NCBI RefSeq assembly: GCF_025354435.1
Contig: NZ_JANXMU010000032.1
Span: 163,526-227,525 of the forward strand
Source: Rhodoferax sp.
Lineage (GTDB): Bacteria; Pseudomonadota; Gammaproteobacteria; Burkholderiales; Burkholderiaceae_C
Direction: 5' to 3'
Length of the DNA stretch: 64,000 nucleotides
Part shown: one piece after another, positions 28,009 through 38,988 of the stretch
Layout: each line of letters starts with the position of its first letter
Numbering within the stretch: position 1 is the first letter of the stretch
The notes under the pieces: generated by a model
What the model was told of the DNA's origin: nothing
The model's database searches: none
What the model saw: only the letters and a program-made list of their open reading frames with translations
Made by a program: the position numbers and the translations under genes

Positions 28009-29198
28009 TCGTCTATTGTGCCCAATCGGGCAGCATCCTCATTCCATTCAGGGTATTGGGTTGCTGCATCCGCGATAGGTATTTTGGCGATCGCCAGCTC
28101 CGCCAGCTTCAGACGCAGCGCGGGCAACCCCTCGCCGCTCTGGGCACTTAAAAATATCCGAGGGACCGGCTGACCGTCCACCTCAAACATGTCTTGCAGT
28201 TGGAGCGGCCAACGGGCTTTATCAAGTGCATCCAGCTTGTTAAACACCAGCAACTGGGGCACATCGGCTGCACCAATCTCGCGCAGCACCAGGGCGACCT
28301 CGGCCATCTGCTCGGGAAAATTCGGGTTGGACGCGTCCACCACGTGCAGCGACAGATCGGCATCGGCGGCCTCTTGCAGCGTGGCGCGGAAGGCATCCAC
28401 CAAACCGTGCGGCAGATCGCGGATGAAACCCACGGTGTCCGACAACGATACCGAACGCCCGGCCTCGCCCAGATAGAGCTGGCGGGTGGTGGTATCCAAC
28501 GTGGCAAACAACTGGTCGGCGGTGTAGGTACGGGCCTTCACCAAGGCATTGAATAGCGTGGACTTGCCCGCGTTGGTGTAGCCCACCAGCGAAATGGTGA
28601 ACGCCTCGCGGCGGGCACGTTGGCGGCGCTGGGTGCTGCGCTGCTTCACCACTTTGGCCAACCGCTCTTTGGTGCGTTTGATGGATTCACCCAGCATGCG
28701 GCGATCCAGCTCGATTTGTTTTTCGCCGGGGCCACCGCGCATGCCGATACCGCCGCTTTGCCGTTCCAGATGCGACCAGCGGCGCACCAACCGGGTGCTC
28801 AGGTACTGCAGCCGCGCCAGCTCAACCTGCAATTTGCCTTCGTGGCTGCGGGCGCGCTGGGCGAAGATGGTCAGGATCAGCATGGTCCGGTCGTTAACCG
28901 GCAATTCGCAATGGCGTTCCAGGTTGCGCTGCTGGGCGGGGCTGAGGCTTTGGTCGAACAAAATCTCGGTCGCGCCGTGCATTTGCGCCAACAGTTTGAT
29001 TTCGTCGGCCTTGCCGCTTCCGACAAACAGGGCCGCATCGGGTGCCTGGCGCTTGCAGGTGATGCGGGCCACGACGCGCATGCCAGCGGTATCCGCCAGC
29101 AAGCCTAGCTCTTCGAGCTCTTTGTCAAAATGGGGAGTGCCTAGATCAACGCCGACCAGAACGGCCAACGGCATGTCAGGAGTATCAGCAGAACTCAA
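28005..29198 (-). CDS. hflX: ribosome-associated GTPase HflX
   Basis: A GTPase that splits stalled ribosomes after stress. The N-terminal HflX domain (ARITCKRQAPDAALFVGSGK, LFDQSLSPAQQRNLE) is followed by the diagnostic GGIGMRGGPGEKQIELDRR and the G domain: GYTNAGKSTLFNAL (G1), DTVGFIRDLPHGLV (G3), FNKLD (G4). The start is TTG 29198. It sits between hfq and hflK, the standard order. Confidence 0.95.
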   Translation of the reverse strand: MSSADTPDMPLAVLVGVDLGTPHFDKELEELGLLADTAGMRVVARITCKRQAPDAALFVGSGKADEIKLLAQMHGATEILFDQSLSPAQQRNLERHCELPVNDRTMLILTIFAQRARSHEGKLQVELARLQYLSTRLVRRWSHLERQSGGIGMRGGPGEKQIELDRRMLGESIKRTKERLAKVVKQRSTQRRQRARREAFTISLVGYTNAGKSTLFNALVKARTYTADQLFATLDTTTRQLYLGEAGRSVSLSDTVGFIRDLPHGLVDAFRATLQEAADADLSLHVVDASNPNFPEQMAEVALVLREIGAADVPQLLVFNKLDALDKARWPLQLQDMFEVDGQPVPRIFLSAQSGEGLPALRLKLAELAIAKIPIADAATQYPEWNEDAARLGTIDE

Positions 29199-29281
29199 AT
29201 CGGGATGTAGGTAAGGAAAAGAGGCTGTGGTGGGCCGGACACCGAAACAGGCACCCAGCCACCAAGAGGATGAACCGCGGA

Positions 29282-29536
29282 TTAAGCCGCTGGCTCTGCT
29301 GCCGTCGTGTCGTCTGCAGCCGAGAAATTGACTGCGCGACCGGGGACGATGGTAGAGATAGCGTGCTTGTAGACCATTTGGGTCACGGTATTGCGCAACA
29401 GCACAACGTACTGGTCAAAAGACTCAATCTGGCCTTGGAGCTTGATGCCGTTGACGAGGTAAATCGACACGGGTACATGCTCACGGCGCAAGGTATTGAG
29501 AAATGGGTCTTGAAGAAGCTGCCCTTTATTGCTCAC
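29282..29536 (-). CDS. hfq: RNA chaperone Hfq
   Basis: A hexameric Sm-like protein that pairs small RNAs with mRNAs. The Sm1 block ([20 protein letters not shown]) and Sm2 block ([12 protein letters not shown]) are both intact. A short Ala-rich acidic tail follows, as in other betaproteobacteria. The start is GTG 29536. 84 residues. Confidence 0.97.
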   Translation of the reverse strand: MSNKGQLLQDPFLNTLRREHVPVSIYLVNGIKLQGQIESFDQYVVLLRNTVTQMVYKHAISTIVPGRAVNFSAADDTTAAEPAA

Positions 29537-29654
29537 GATATTCTCCGTGTTGTGAAGATGTTAAAGAAGATATGGACCTTACCACAGGGTTACCCGCAAG
29601 CGCCCCAAAATAAGGGAAGCCCCCATTGAATTGCGGAGACTTGGCTGTGCTGTA

Positions 29655-30995
29655 TCAGTCGTCTTTGTCGGAATAGGGATTGGCCGCCGACTTCATCTGG
29701 ATACGCAGCGGTGTGCCCGTCAGGTTAAAAGCCTTGCGGAAGCGCCCTTCCAGGAAGCGCTTGTACGCCTCGGTCACATGCTCCAGCGAATTGCCGTGGA
29801 TGATGATGATGGGCGGGTTCATGCCGCCCTGGTGGGCGTAGCGCAGTTTGGGGCGGAACATACCGGCGCGCTGCGGGCTCTGGAAAGCCGTGGCCTCCAG
29901 CAGCAAACGCGTCAACACTGGGGTGGACATCTTGCACATGGCCGCTTGGTGGGCTTGCAGAATCGAGGTCCACAGCGGGCCCAGGCCCTGGCGCTTGATG
30001 GCCGAAATAAAGTGCATGGAAGCAAACTTCAAGAAAGCCAAGCGCGTCTCGATGGAGCGCATCACCAACTGGCGCTGGTAGGCATCGATTGCATCCCATT
30101 TGTTGATCGCCAGCACCACCGAGCGGCCGCTTTCCAGGATGTAGCCCGCAATGTGGGCATCTTGGTCGGTCACGCCTTGGGTGGCGTCAATCAGCAGCAG
30201 CACCACGTGGCAAGTCTCAATGGCCTGCAGGGTCTTGACCACCGAGAATTTCTCAATGGCTTCAAAAACTTTGCCCTTGCGGCGCAAACCGGCGGTATCG
30301 ATCAGCTCAAACTTGTGGCCGTTGCGCTCGAAGGGCACGCTGATGGCATCGCGGGTGGTACCAGGCATATCGAACGCAACCAGGCGCTCTTCGCCCAGCC
30401 AAGTATTGATCAGGGTGGACTTGCCCACATTGGGGCGGCCGGCCACGGCCAGTTTGGTCACGCCAATGTCTTCGGCTTCGACCTCTTCGTCCGGGTCGGC
30501 CAGGTTCAAGGGGGCCAGCGCCAGATCGACCAAGTCGCGGATACCTTGCCCGTGCGCGGCCGAAATCGGGTACACCGCGCCCAGACCCAGTTCGTAGAAC
30601 TCGATCAACTGGTGGCCTTCGGTCATGCCCTCGGCCTTGTTGGCCGTCAAAATGCAGGGCTTGCCCAGGCGGCGCAGGTACTTGGCGATGTCGTAATCTT
30701 GCGCAGACAGGCCACCCCGGGCATCGACCACAAAAATCACCACATCGGCTTCGGCCACGGCCTGGCGGGTCTGCTTGGCCATCTCTTTGTAGATGCCGCT
30801 GTCCGCATCGGGCTCGAAGCCGCCGGTATCGATGACGATGTATTCGTGCTTGCCCTGGCGGCCATTGCCGTAGTGGCGGTCGCGGGTCAAACCGGCGAAG
30901 TCCGCCACGATCGCATCACGCGTCTTGGTCAGGCGGTTAAAAAGGGTGGATTTGCCCACATTGGGGCGACCGACTAAGGCCAAAACTGGTTTCAT
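29655..30995 (-). CDS. der: ribosome assembly GTPase Der
   Basis: A double-GTPase needed for 50S maturation. The first G domain starts at residue 3 ([18 protein letters not shown]) and the second near 180 ([20 protein letters not shown]). Each has its own DTGG/DTAG switch and NKAE/NKWD base-recognition motif. A C-terminal KH-like domain follows. 446 residues. It lies between bamB and hfq. Confidence 0.97.
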   Translation of the reverse strand: MKPVLALVGRPNVGKSTLFNRLTKTRDAIVADFAGLTRDRHYGNGRQGKHEYIVIDTGGFEPDADSGIYKEMAKQTRQAVAEADVVIFVVDARGGLSAQDYDIAKYLRRLGKPCILTANKAEGMTEGHQLIEFYELGLGAVYPISAAHGQGIRDLVDLALAPLNLADPDEEVEAEDIGVTKLAVAGRPNVGKSTLINTWLGEERLVAFDMPGTTRDAISVPFERNGHKFELIDTAGLRRKGKVFEAIEKFSVVKTLQAIETCHVVLLLIDATQGVTDQDAHIAGYILESGRSVVLAINKWDAIDAYQRQLVMRSIETRLAFLKFASMHFISAIKRQGLGPLWTSILQAHQAAMCKMSTPVLTRLLLEATAFQSPQRAGMFRPKLRYAHQGGMNPPIIIIHGNSLEHVTEAYKRFLEGRFRKAFNLTGTPLRIQMKSAANPYSDKDD

Positions 30996-31025
30996 AGGAT
31001 GGCGCAGATCGGCTGACGCAAATAG

Positions 31026-32162
31026 TTATTCAGGCTGGAAGCCAAAAACACCGCCGTTGTGGGTCACCACAACAACCGTGTTGCCCGCAAGCACGGGATC
31101 GGCCGCGATGGCAGAGCCGTCGGTGGACACACGGGTCAACGCTGACCCGTCTTCGCGGGACAGGAAATGTACCAGACCCGTGCCATCGCCCACCACCACC
31201 GAGCGGCCCACGGCCAACGGTGCCGACAAAGTACGGTAGCGCAGACGCTCCGACGACCACAGACGCTCGCCGTCCGCACGGCTCCAGGCCAGCACATTGC
31301 CATCGTTTTCGGTGCCAAAGACCGCAGTGTCGTTGCCACCCACGCCTTCGGAGGCCAACGCGGGCTTAGTCCACAGCAATCGGCCCGTCAGTGCATCTAC
31401 GCAGCCTACCGCCGACTGGAACGCGCGGGCGCAAACCACATTGCCGACGCGGCTGACGCTGCCGACCAAATCCACTAGGCGCTCGACTTCGTTGGTGCCA
31501 CGCGGCGCGGCAATAGCGGCTTCCCAGCGGGTGCTGCCATTGGCCGGGTTCATGCCGACCAAGCGGCCCGACATCCCTGCCACCAGGCTATCGCCGACCG
31601 CCAGCAAGACGCTGGACTGGCCCAGCACCAGGGCCTCGCCCGTACGCTGCTGGTTCCATAATTTGCGACCGGTCTGGCCATCAAAAGCGACCACCGAACG
31701 GTCTGCCGCCAGCAAAAACACGCGCCCCCCGGCTACCAGCGGTGCGGTATAGGTTTGTGCGCCCAGGCGCTGGCGCCATAGCACGCGGCCGGCTTCCAGT
31801 GCGACGACTTCATTCTCGCGGGTGACGACGGCGGTGACTTTGCCGTCGCTGCCTACGCCTGCTGACAGGGGTGCCCCCACCGAGGCACGCCACAATTCGC
31901 GACCAGTCGCGCCATCCAGCGCCAGTACCGTGCCGTTGTTGCTGGCCACGGCCACCGTGCTGCCGCTGACACCTACCGTCAGCGGGAAACTGACATCGCC
32001 CAACTTGGCGTTCCAGGCCTGGCGCACGCCTAGCAAGGCCACGTTAGCAGGCAGATCGACCGGTTTAGGCTTGTCTGGCGTACTGGAACATGCAGCCAAA
32101 GCCGCTACCAAAAAACTAGCTACTGATGCACGCAGAACATGCGCTGGAAGCACTTTTTTCAT
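31026..32162 (-). CDS. bamB: outer membrane assembly lipoprotein BamB
   Basis: A beta-propeller lipoprotein of the Bam complex that inserts outer membrane proteins. Lipobox LAAC follows the signal (SVASFLVAALAACSSTP). Repeated blades carry the WxA/GRELW-type motif (GATGRELWRASVG, GQTGRKLWNQQRTG, DALTGRLLWTKP). 378 residues. The start overlaps the yfgM stop by one base (TAATG), so the two are coupled. Confidence 0.94.
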   Translation of the reverse strand: MKKVLPAHVLRASVASFLVAALAACSSTPDKPKPVDLPANVALLGVRQAWNAKLGDVSFPLTVGVSGSTVAVASNNGTVLALDGATGRELWRASVGAPLSAGVGSDGKVTAVVTRENEVVALEAGRVLWRQRLGAQTYTAPLVAGGRVFLLAADRSVVAFDGQTGRKLWNQQRTGEALVLGQSSVLLAVGDSLVAGMSGRLVGMNPANGSTRWEAAIAAPRGTNEVERLVDLVGSVSRVGNVVCARAFQSAVGCVDALTGRLLWTKPALASEGVGGNDTAVFGTENDGNVLAWSRADGERLWSSERLRYRTLSAPLAVGRSVVVGDGTGLVHFLSREDGSALTRVSTDGSAIAADPVLAGNTVVVVTHNGGVFGFQPE

Positions 32163-32860
32163 TATTTTTTGATTTCTACAGTGACGGGACTGGCGGCGCT
32201 AACCACAGGAGCAGCAGGACGGGGATCGATCCCCAGGCTGTTAAGTTTGATTTCGACGATGCGGCGGTAGTCGTCCAGCGCGTCCAGGCCGGTGTAGGCG
32301 GCTTTGTACTGGGCAATCGCCTCGGCTTTGTTGCCTTGCAGGGCGAACACGTCGCCTTTGCGGTCGGCCACCAGGGGCTCGAATTCTTTGGGGAAACTAC
32401 CCGACAACTGCTTCATCGCTTCGTCATACGACTTGGATTCGAGCAGCACGCTGGCCAGACGCAGGCGCGCCACAGGCTGGTAGCCGTCTTCGGACGACTG
32501 TTCGGCCACCCAGGTCAGGGCTGCTTTGCTGGCATCCACATTGCCTTTGTCAAACAGGGTTTTGGCGGCGAGCAGACCGGCTTGCTGGGCAAAGGTGGTG
32601 CGGCCGAACTTGTCCTTCATGTCGGCGAAGGCGCGCTCAATTTTGGCGGTATCCCCGGCCTTGGCGGCGCGGTCTACCTCGTCATACAGGGCGGCGGCCT
32701 GGGCGGATTGGCTGCGCTGCCAGTATTGATAGCCGTTCCAGCCCGCAAAACCGGCCAGCACCACGATGAGTGACCAGGTGATGAGGTTGCCAAAGCGGTT
32801 CCAGAAAGCTTTGAGTTCGTCAAGCTGTTCTTGTTCTTCAAGGTCGAGGTGGTTTGCCAT
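32162..32860 (-). CDS. yfgM: YfgM-like membrane-anchored TPR protein
   Basis: A 232-residue protein with a cytoplasmic N-terminus (DLEEQEQLDELKAFWNRFGN), one membrane helix (LITWSLIVVLAGFAGWNGYQ) and a periplasmic TPR-like helical domain. In E. coli YfgM links SecYEG with periplasmic chaperones. The hisS-yfgM-bamB-der order matches E. coli. Confidence 0.92.
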   Translation of the reverse strand: MANHLDLEEQEQLDELKAFWNRFGNLITWSLIVVLAGFAGWNGYQYWQRSQSAQAAALYDEVDRAAKAGDTAKIERAFADMKDKFGRTTFAQQAGLLAAKTLFDKGNVDASKAALTWVAEQSSEDGYQPVARLRLASVLLESKSYDEAMKQLSGSFPKEFEPLVADRKGDVFALQGNKAEAIAQYKAAYTGLDALDDYRRIVEIKLNSLGIDPRPAAPVVSAASPVTVEIKK

Positions 32861-32878
32861 AGGGTTCTGTAGTCGAAT

Positions 32879-34171
32879 TTACGATTGTAGGGTGGTGGCC
32901 CAAGCGGCCACGTCGGCCTCACTGCCAAGACGCTGGGTGGTTTGTACACCGCTGCCGTCGCGCAGGGATTTCACCAGCACCAGGTTTTGTGCCAGTTCGT
33001 CGGCGCCAAAAATCAACGCGTACCGGGCCCCGCTGCTGTCGGCCTTTTTGAGTTGCGACTTCATGCTGCCCATGCCCTCTGAGGCACCGGCGTGCATCTG
33101 CACCTGCACACCGGCACGGCGCAAGGTTTGGATGGTTTGCATGGCTACGGCCAAGGCAGCAGCATCGGGCACCACGGCGTAGGCATCGGCCACCAGCGCG
33201 GGCAGCTCCGCGCCCTGCTCCTTGATGAGTTCCAGCACGCGCTCGATGCCCATGCCCCAGCCGACCGCCGGGGTCGGTTTGCCACCCAACAGCTCGAACA
33301 GGCCGTCGTAGCGCCCTCCTCCGCACAGCGTGCCCTGGGCACCCAGCTCGTCGGTGATGAACTCGAACACGGTGTGGCTGTAGTAGTCCAGGCCACGCAC
33401 CAAGCGCGGGTTGATGGTCCACTGCACGCCGCAGGCGGTGAGCAGGCTTTGCACGGTGTCCAGGTGCTTGCGCGAGGCATCGCCCAGATAGCTAAGCAGC
33501 TGCGGTGCGTCTTGCACCATGGCTTGCATGGCGGGGTTCTTGGTGTCCAGAATGCGCAGCGGATTGGTCAGCAGGCGGCGCTGGGCATCGGCATCCAGCA
33601 GCTCGCGGTGCTGCTCAAAGTACGTGATCAAGGCGGCGCGGTGGGCCTGGCGCTCGGCGGGTACGCCCAGGCTGTTGAGCTCGACCCGCACATTGCGCAG
33701 GCCCAGACCGGCCAGCAGCTCGTGGGCCAGCAGCATCAGCTCGGCATCGACCTCGGGCCCGGCAAAGCCCAGGGCTTCGGCACCCAGCTGGTAAAACTGG
33801 CGGTAGCGGCCACGCTGGGGCCGCTCGTGGCGGAACATCGGACCCATGTAGTACAGGCGCTTGCCACCGTCGTAGGTAAGGTTGTGCTGGATGGCAGCGC
33901 GCACCACGCCGGGGGTGTTCTCGGGGCGCAGGGTGAGCTGCTCCCCGTTCAGTCGGTCTTCGAAGGAGTACATCTCCTTTTCGACAATGTCGGTGGTTTC
34001 GCCGGTGCCGCGCACAAACAAAGCAGTGGGTTCGACGATGGGCGTGCGGACCATGCGGTAGGCCGAGCGCGCCATCTGCGTGCGGACCTTGTCCTCCAGC
34101 CATTCCCAACGTGCAGAGTCGGGCGGCAGTATGTCGTTCATGCCTTTAACGGCACTGATTTTGTCAGCCAT
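32879..34171 (-). CDS. hisS: histidyl-tRNA synthetase
   Basis: A class II synthetase. [20 protein letters not shown] opens the core. Motif 2 lies in [21 protein letters not shown]; the histidine-specific [15 protein letters not shown] and motif 3 GGGRYDGL...[10 protein letters not shown] follow. The anticodon-binding domain is C-terminal. The start MADKISAVK at 34171 is chosen; an ATG three codons upstream is possible. About 430 residues. Confidence 0.96.
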   Translation of the reverse strand: MADKISAVKGMNDILPPDSARWEWLEDKVRTQMARSAYRMVRTPIVEPTALFVRGTGETTDIVEKEMYSFEDRLNGEQLTLRPENTPGVVRAAIQHNLTYDGGKRLYYMGPMFRHERPQRGRYRQFYQLGAEALGFAGPEVDAELMLLAHELLAGLGLRNVRVELNSLGVPAERQAHRAALITYFEQHRELLDADAQRRLLTNPLRILDTKNPAMQAMVQDAPQLLSYLGDASRKHLDTVQSLLTACGVQWTINPRLVRGLDYYSHTVFEFITDELGAQGTLCGGGRYDGLFELLGGKPTPAVGWGMGIERVLELIKEQGAELPALVADAYAVVPDAAALAVAMQTIQTLRRAGVQVQMHAGASEGMGSMKSQLKKADSSGARYALIFGADELAQNLVLVKSLRDGSGVQTTQRLGSEADVAAWATTLQS

Positions 34172-34185
34172 ACATCCCATTCACT

Positions 34186-34250
34186 ATTATTTTTATAGCT
34201 ATAAGCGCATATGAAATATACGCCAGAGGCCGATTTAATACTTAATTTCC
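34186..34250. repeat. dispersed palindromic element between ispG and hisS
   Basis: ATTTTTATAGCTATAAGCGC then ATATGAAATATACGCCAGAGG and CCGATTTAATACTTAATTT. The core arms are diverged (AAGCGCATAT/ATATACGCCA), but the edges AGCTAT and GGCCGATTT are clear. It interrupts the operon series between the ispG stop and the hisS start. Confidence 0.6.
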
Positions 34251-34252
34251 AC

Positions 34253-35530
34253 CTAGGCCAGCGCAGGGCTGCCAAAGCGTTTGGCGATGTAGTTTTCTAC
34301 GATCACCTGGAATTCCTGGGCGATTTTGTCGCCCCGCAAAATGACGCTTTTCTCGCCGTCGATATAGACCGGCGCAGCGGGCGCCTCACCGGTGCCAGGC
34401 AGGCTGATACCGATGTCGGCATGCTTGCTCTCGCCGGGGCCGTTGACGATGCAGCCCATCACCGCGACCTTCATGGCCTCGACGCCGGGGTACTGCTCGC
34501 GCCAGACGGGCATCTGCGCGCGCAGAAAGTCGTCGATCTGCTTGGTCAGCTCCTGGAAGGTGGTGCTGGTGGTACGGCCACAGCCGGGGCAGGCGGTGAC
34601 ACTAGGCACAAAGCTGCGCAGGCCCAGCGACTGCAGAATTTCAGAAGCTACCACCACCTCTTGCGTGCGGGCCTCGCCGGGCTGGGGCGTGAGCGAGACT
34701 CGGATGGTGTCGCCAATGCCTTCTTGCAGCAGCACCGCCAGCGCGGCGCTGGAGGCCACCGTGCCCTTGGTGCCCATGCCTGCTTCGGTCAGACCCAGGT
34801 GCAGGGCGTAGCGGCAGCGTTGGGCCAGGGCGCGGTAGACCGAAATCAGGTCCTGCACACCGCTGACCTTGCACGACAAAATGATTTGCTCGGGCGGCAG
34901 GCCCATGGATTCGGCCAGCCGGGCGGATTCGATGGCCGAGGTGATCAGCGCCTGGTACATCACCGGCTTGGCATCCCAGGGCACCGCACGGCGGCTGTTT
35001 TCGTCCATCAGATTGGCCAGCAGTTGCTGGTCCAGGCTGCCCCAGTTCACGCCAATGCGCACGGCTTTTTTCCAGCGCACGGCGGCTTCGATCATCTGGC
35101 CGAACTGGCGGTCGCGCTTGTCGCCCTTGCCCACGTTACCGGGGTTGATGCGGTATTTGGACAAGGCTTCGGCGCAGGCCGGGAAGTCGGTCAGCAGGCG
35201 GTGGCCGTTGTAGTGGAAGTCGCCGACCAGGGGCACGTCGATGCCCATGCGGTCGAGCTGTTCACGGATATAGGGCACAGCCTGGGCGGCTTCGGGGGTG
35301 TTGACGGTGATGCGCACCATCTCCGAGCCCGCCAGCGCCAGCTCTTTGACCTGGATGGCAGTGCCGATGGCATCCACCGTATCGGTATTGGTCATGGACT
35401 GCACCCGCACCGGCGCATCGCCACCCACGGTCACATCTCGGTCGCCCCAGCGCACATGGGCCTGATAGGTGTTGCGCACGCGGGGTGCAGCAGCGTCGAT
35501 CGGGGTAGAAAAGTCCAGATCTGAGTGCAT
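34253..35530 (-). CDS. ispG: 4-hydroxy-3-methylbut-2-enyl diphosphate synthase
   Basis: The iron-sulfur enzyme that converts MEcPP to HMBPP in the MEP isoprenoid pathway. The TIM barrel begins [13 protein letters not shown]. The 4Fe-4S cysteines are in CPGCGRTT and GCIVNGPGE. The ATG at 35530 overlaps the rodZ stop as TGATG; a GTG one codon earlier is also possible. About 425 residues, the usual length for this large-insert proteobacterial form. Confidence 0.96.
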   Translation of the reverse strand: MHSDLDFSTPIDAAAPRVRNTYQAHVRWGDRDVTVGGDAPVRVQSMTNTDTVDAIGTAIQVKELALAGSEMVRITVNTPEAAQAVPYIREQLDRMGIDVPLVGDFHYNGHRLLTDFPACAEALSKYRINPGNVGKGDKRDRQFGQMIEAAVRWKKAVRIGVNWGSLDQQLLANLMDENSRRAVPWDAKPVMYQALITSAIESARLAESMGLPPEQIILSCKVSGVQDLISVYRALAQRCRYALHLGLTEAGMGTKGTVASSAALAVLLQEGIGDTIRVSLTPQPGEARTQEVVVASEILQSLGLRSFVPSVTACPGCGRTTSTTFQELTKQIDDFLRAQMPVWREQYPGVEAMKVAVMGCIVNGPGESKHADIGISLPGTGEAPAAPVYIDGEKSVILRGDKIAQEFQVIVENYIAKRFGSPALA

Positions 35531-36381
35531 CACTTCACCTCGAAACGGGCGACACGGTCTTTGGGGAAAGCCGCCATGTCATAAGGCTGGCCGCGCACCT
35601 GCAACTGCACGGCATCCACACGGCCCACCACCACGGCCATGGGGAAGGGGCCGGTCACTTCCACGGTGTCACCGGCCTTGAGGGTGCGGCCCACGCCGAC
35701 CACGCCTTTGGCATCGGTCACCTTGACCCAGGACTCGGCCTGGGCGGTCAGCACCACGGCCTGGGTTGCAGACGCAGCAACCACTGCCGCAGGCGCAATC
35801 ACCGGCTCCACCGGCAAACTGACGGGCACGGGTTCCGATGCGTCGGCCATCGGCACGGGGACCACTGGGGTTTCCGTCGCCTCGGCACCGGGAGCCAACA
35901 CGGTCGCTACGTCTTTGGGGGCATCGGAGGATTTGGGCCACAGCACCACCGCCACCGCGGCGACGAGCAAGGCGGCTACCACCAATACCGATGGGTTCAG
36001 CATTTGCCCGCGAAGCGATATACGCGGGCCCGATTCCGTGGGGCGGTACGGCGTGTTGATGGACGGAGCCTCGGCACCCAAACGGGACACGCCGGTGGCC
36101 GGAAAGTGCGCCAGCACCGGAGCGGGGTCGATTTTGAGGGTGCGGCAAATGCTGGCGGCCAGCGCCCGCGCAAAAGTCAGGTCGGGCAGCAGGTCGATGC
36201 GCCCTGCTTCCAGCGCTTCCAGCTTGTTCACCGGCACCTTCAACGACACGGCCAAGGCGGCAACGTGCAGGCCGGTGGCTTCGCGCGCCTTGCGCAGCAA
36301 ATTGCCAGCCTCTACAGCGGAAGCAGCGGTATCCGGCACCGGGTTCAACGCAATTCCATCTTGCCCCACTGGCTCACTCAT
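35530..36381 (-). CDS. rodZ: RodZ-like helix-turn-helix membrane protein
   Basis: An N-terminal HTH_25 domain ([32 protein letters not shown]) is followed by a membrane helix ([18 protein letters not shown]), an Ala/Pro/Val-rich linker and a C-terminal DUF4115 domain ([28 protein letters not shown]). RodZ links MreB to the cell-elongation machinery. The start MSEPVGQDG at 36381 overlaps the pilF end by eight bases; ATG 36399 is an alternative. About 283 residues. Confidence 0.88.
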   Translation of the reverse strand: MSEPVGQDGIALNPVPDTAASAVEAGNLLRKAREATGLHVAALAVSLKVPVNKLEALEAGRIDLLPDLTFARALAASICRTLKIDPAPVLAHFPATGVSRLGAEAPSINTPYRPTESGPRISLRGQMLNPSVLVVAALLVAAVAVVLWPKSSDAPKDVATVLAPGAEATETPVVPVPMADASEPVPVSLPVEPVIAPAAVVAASATQAVVLTAQAESWVKVTDAKGVVGVGRTLKAGDTVEVTGPFPMAVVVGRVDAVQLQVRGQPYDMAAFPKDRVARFEVK

Positions 36382-37243
36382 CAAATGCCCCTCTGTCATA
36401 AGCGGCCAACTCACGCGATTGGCCAAAACGTTTTTTCAATTGATCCACCAGCTGCAGCATGGCTTCGCGGTTTTCCATGCGGCGCTCGACCTTGATGCCG
36501 AGCCACAGGGACTCGGCGTTGGCCAGCTCGGAATTATTCAAACGGCGGATGTAGAACTGCGCCCGCAACCACTCGCCACGCTGAAACAGCAGGGTCGACA
36601 GGTTGTAGGCAATGATGGGGTTGCCCGCGTCCAACTCGTAAGCGCGGGCCAAGTTGCGCTCGGCCTCGGGTAGCAGGCCGGCGCGCTGCTGGCACAGGCC
36701 CTCGGCCATCCAGGTCTTGGACCGCGCACCGTAAGTGGGGTTGGCCAGCGCTTGCTCGAACATCTGGATCGACTCTGGGTACCGGCCTTGCTGGCACATC
36801 AACCAGCCGTAGTTGTGCAAGGTATTGGGTTCGCGGGGATTGGTGGCCAGGGCGCGGCGAAAGCTATCTTCGGCTAGACGTAAGTCATTCAGCCGCATGT
36901 AGATCAGGCCGCGCAGGTTGTAGGCATCAGAGAAGGACGGGTCGATCACCAATGCCTGCTTCAGCTCGTCCAGGGCCACCGTGGTCTGCCCTTGCTCGAA
37001 ATAGGCCACGGCGAGCTGCATGCGGGTGCGGGCACGCTTGCGGGCCTCAGGCTCGTCTGAATCGGTGAGCAATTCGCCCTGCGCCACCGGCACGGGGGCG
37101 GCTCGGGGTGAGGGCGTGGTCACCGTGCTGCTATTGGAGGTGCTGGTAGTCGTCGTGGTGGTGGTACAGGCCTGGAGGCCGACCAGCAGAGAAAGACCCG
37201 CCAACAACCGAACCAGCACCGCAGTGCACAGGATTTTTTGCAT
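36374..37243 (-). CDS. pilF: type IV pilus biogenesis TPR lipoprotein PilF/PilW
   Basis: An outer-membrane lipoprotein needed to assemble the PilQ secretin. The signal ends LQAC, followed by an odd run of seven threonines. Six or so TPR repeats follow (QLAVAYFEQGQTTVALDELK, AYNLRGLIYMRLNDLRLAE). 289 residues, longer than the P. aeruginosa protein because of the Thr/Ser/Pro linker after the lipobox. It sits between rlmN and rodZ, as in related genomes. Confidence 0.9.
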   Translation of the reverse strand: MQKILCTAVLVRLLAGLSLLVGLQACTTTTTTTSTSNSSTVTTPSPRAAPVPVAQGELLTDSDEPEARKRARTRMQLAVAYFEQGQTTVALDELKQALVIDPSFSDAYNLRGLIYMRLNDLRLAEDSFRRALATNPREPNTLHNYGWLMCQQGRYPESIQMFEQALANPTYGARSKTWMAEGLCQQRAGLLPEAERNLARAYELDAGNPIIAYNLSTLLFQRGEWLRAQFYIRRLNNSELANAESLWLGIKVERRMENREAMLQLVDQLKKRFGQSRELAAYDRGAFDE

Positions 37244-37246
37244 GCC

Positions 37247-38407
37247 TCAAGCCCCCTTAACGTGATGGTTGGATGCGTCTGCCACGGCCGGAACCTGGGC
37301 CATCATCACCACCCGTTGCTGCGCCATGCGCTTGACTACCTGGGTGCGGTCTTTTACATCGCCTGCGAGCTGTCCACAGGCGGCATCGATATCGTCACCC
37401 CGGGTCTTGCGCACCGTGGTGATGATGCCTGCATCGCTGAGCATCTTGGCAAACGCCGTGACCCGGGCCATGGGCGAGCGCAGCAGACCGGATGCCGGAA
37501 AGGGGTTGAAGGGAATCAGGTTGAACTTGCACCACACGCCGGGCTGACGGTACTGTTGCACCAGGGCAATCAGCTGCTGGGCGTGCTCGGGCTGGTCGTT
37601 CACGCCGTCCAGCATGCAGTACTCAAAAGTGATGAAGTCGCGCGGCGCGTGCGCCAGGTAGCGGTTGCAAGACTCCAGCAGCTCGGCCAGCGGGTACTTT
37701 TTGTTAAGCGGCACCAGGTTGTCGCGCAGCGCATCATTGGGTGCGTGCAGCGACACAGCCAGGGCGACCGGGCAATCCAGACCCAGCCGGTCGATCATCG
37801 GCACCACGCCCGAGGTGGACACCGTGACCCGGCGGCGCGACAGGCCATAGCCATGGTCGTCCAGCATGACCTTCAGGGCCGGCACCAGGGCGTTGTAATT
37901 TTGCAAGGGCTCGCCCATGCCCATCATCACCACATTGGAGATGACGCGTTCAGAGGTGTTGAGGTGCTTGCGCAGGAAATGCTCGGCAAACCAGAGCTGC
38001 GCAACGATTTCACCGGTGGTGAGGTTGCGGCTGAAGCCTTGGTGTCCGGTAGAGCAAAAGCGGCAGCCTACGGCACAGCCCGCCTGGGACGATACACACA
38101 GGGTGCCCCGGTCACTTTCGGGAATAAATACGGCTTCAACGGCATTGCCGTCACCCACATCGAACAGCCACTTGATCGTGCCATCGGTGGATGCGTGTTG
38201 GCTGATGAGCGGCAGGCCCTGCACATGCGCGCTGGTGGCCAGCTTGTTGCGCAAGGACTTGGCCAGATCGCTCATCTGCTCGAAATCAGTGGCCCCACGT
38301 TGGTGGATCCAGCGGAACAGCTGGGTGGCGCGGAAGCGCTTTTCACCGAGCCGTTCGCAAAACGCGGCCAAGCCGTCGAGGTCAAAGTCGAGCAGGTTGG
38401 CCGTCAT
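37247..38407 (-). CDS. rlmN: dual-specificity RNA C2-methyladenosine methyltransferase
   Basis: A radical SAM enzyme that methylates A2503 of 23S rRNA and A37 of some tRNAs. The cluster motif is [11 protein letters not shown] near residue 110. [11 protein letters not shown] is the SAM-binding GEP motif. The second catalytic cysteine lies towards the C-terminus ([16 protein letters not shown]). 386 residues. Confidence 0.96.
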   Translation of the reverse strand: MTANLLDFDLDGLAAFCERLGEKRFRATQLFRWIHQRGATDFEQMSDLAKSLRNKLATSAHVQGLPLISQHASTDGTIKWLFDVGDGNAVEAVFIPESDRGTLCVSSQAGCAVGCRFCSTGHQGFSRNLTTGEIVAQLWFAEHFLRKHLNTSERVISNVVMMGMGEPLQNYNALVPALKVMLDDHGYGLSRRRVTVSTSGVVPMIDRLGLDCPVALAVSLHAPNDALRDNLVPLNKKYPLAELLESCNRYLAHAPRDFITFEYCMLDGVNDQPEHAQQLIALVQQYRQPGVWCKFNLIPFNPFPASGLLRSPMARVTAFAKMLSDAGIITTVRKTRGDDIDAACGQLAGDVKDRTQVVKRMAQQRVVMMAQVPAVADASNHHVKGA

Positions 38408-38422
38408 TGCATAAAGCGCTAA

Positions 38423-38851
38423 TTACTTAGCGGCAAAAACATTCAGGCCGGCGAAGAAGAAAGCGATTTCTTCCTTGGCGGTTTCAGCAGCGTCAGAGCC
38501 GTGCACGGCGTTGGCATCGATGCTGTCAGCGAAGTCGGCGCGGATAGTGCCAGCGTCGGCCTTCTTGGGGTCGGTAGCGCCCATCAGGTCACGGTTCTTC
38601 AGAATGGCGTTTTCGCCTTCCAGAGCCTGGATCATCACGGGGCCGGAGATCATGAACTCGACCAGGTCCTTGAAGAAAGGACGGGCAGCGTGCACAGCGT
38701 AGAACGCTTCAGCCTCAAGGCGCGATAGGTGAGCCATACGTGCAGCAATGACCTTCAAGCCTGCAGCTTCAAAACGGGCGTAAATCTGGCCGATGACGTT
38801 CTTGGCAACGGCGTCGGGCTTGATGATGGAGAGTGTGCGTTCGATAGCCAT
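38423..38851 (-). CDS. ndk: nucleoside diphosphate kinase
   Basis: Transfers phosphate from ATP to nucleoside diphosphates through a phosphohistidine. [18 protein letters not shown] opens the protein and [20 protein letters not shown] carries the catalytic His near residue 117. The ATG at 38851 gives the usual 142 residues; an upstream in-frame ATG at 38905 would add 18 residues outside the family. Confidence 0.97.
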   Translation of the reverse strand: MAIERTLSIIKPDAVAKNVIGQIYARFEAAGLKVIAARMAHLSRLEAEAFYAVHAARPFFKDLVEFMISGPVMIQALEGENAILKNRDLMGATDPKKADAGTIRADFADSIDANAVHGSDAAETAKEEIAFFFAGLNVFAAK

Positions 38852-38988
38852 AATTTTTCCTAAATTCAGAAATTGGGTTTTATTGAAATTTTGCCAACTA
38901 AGCAAAGCCTGCGAGTTTAACCCGGCAGCATGTCCTCTTTACGAATAGGCCGCCGTGGTGTAGGCGATTGCGATGCTTGGCGAGACAA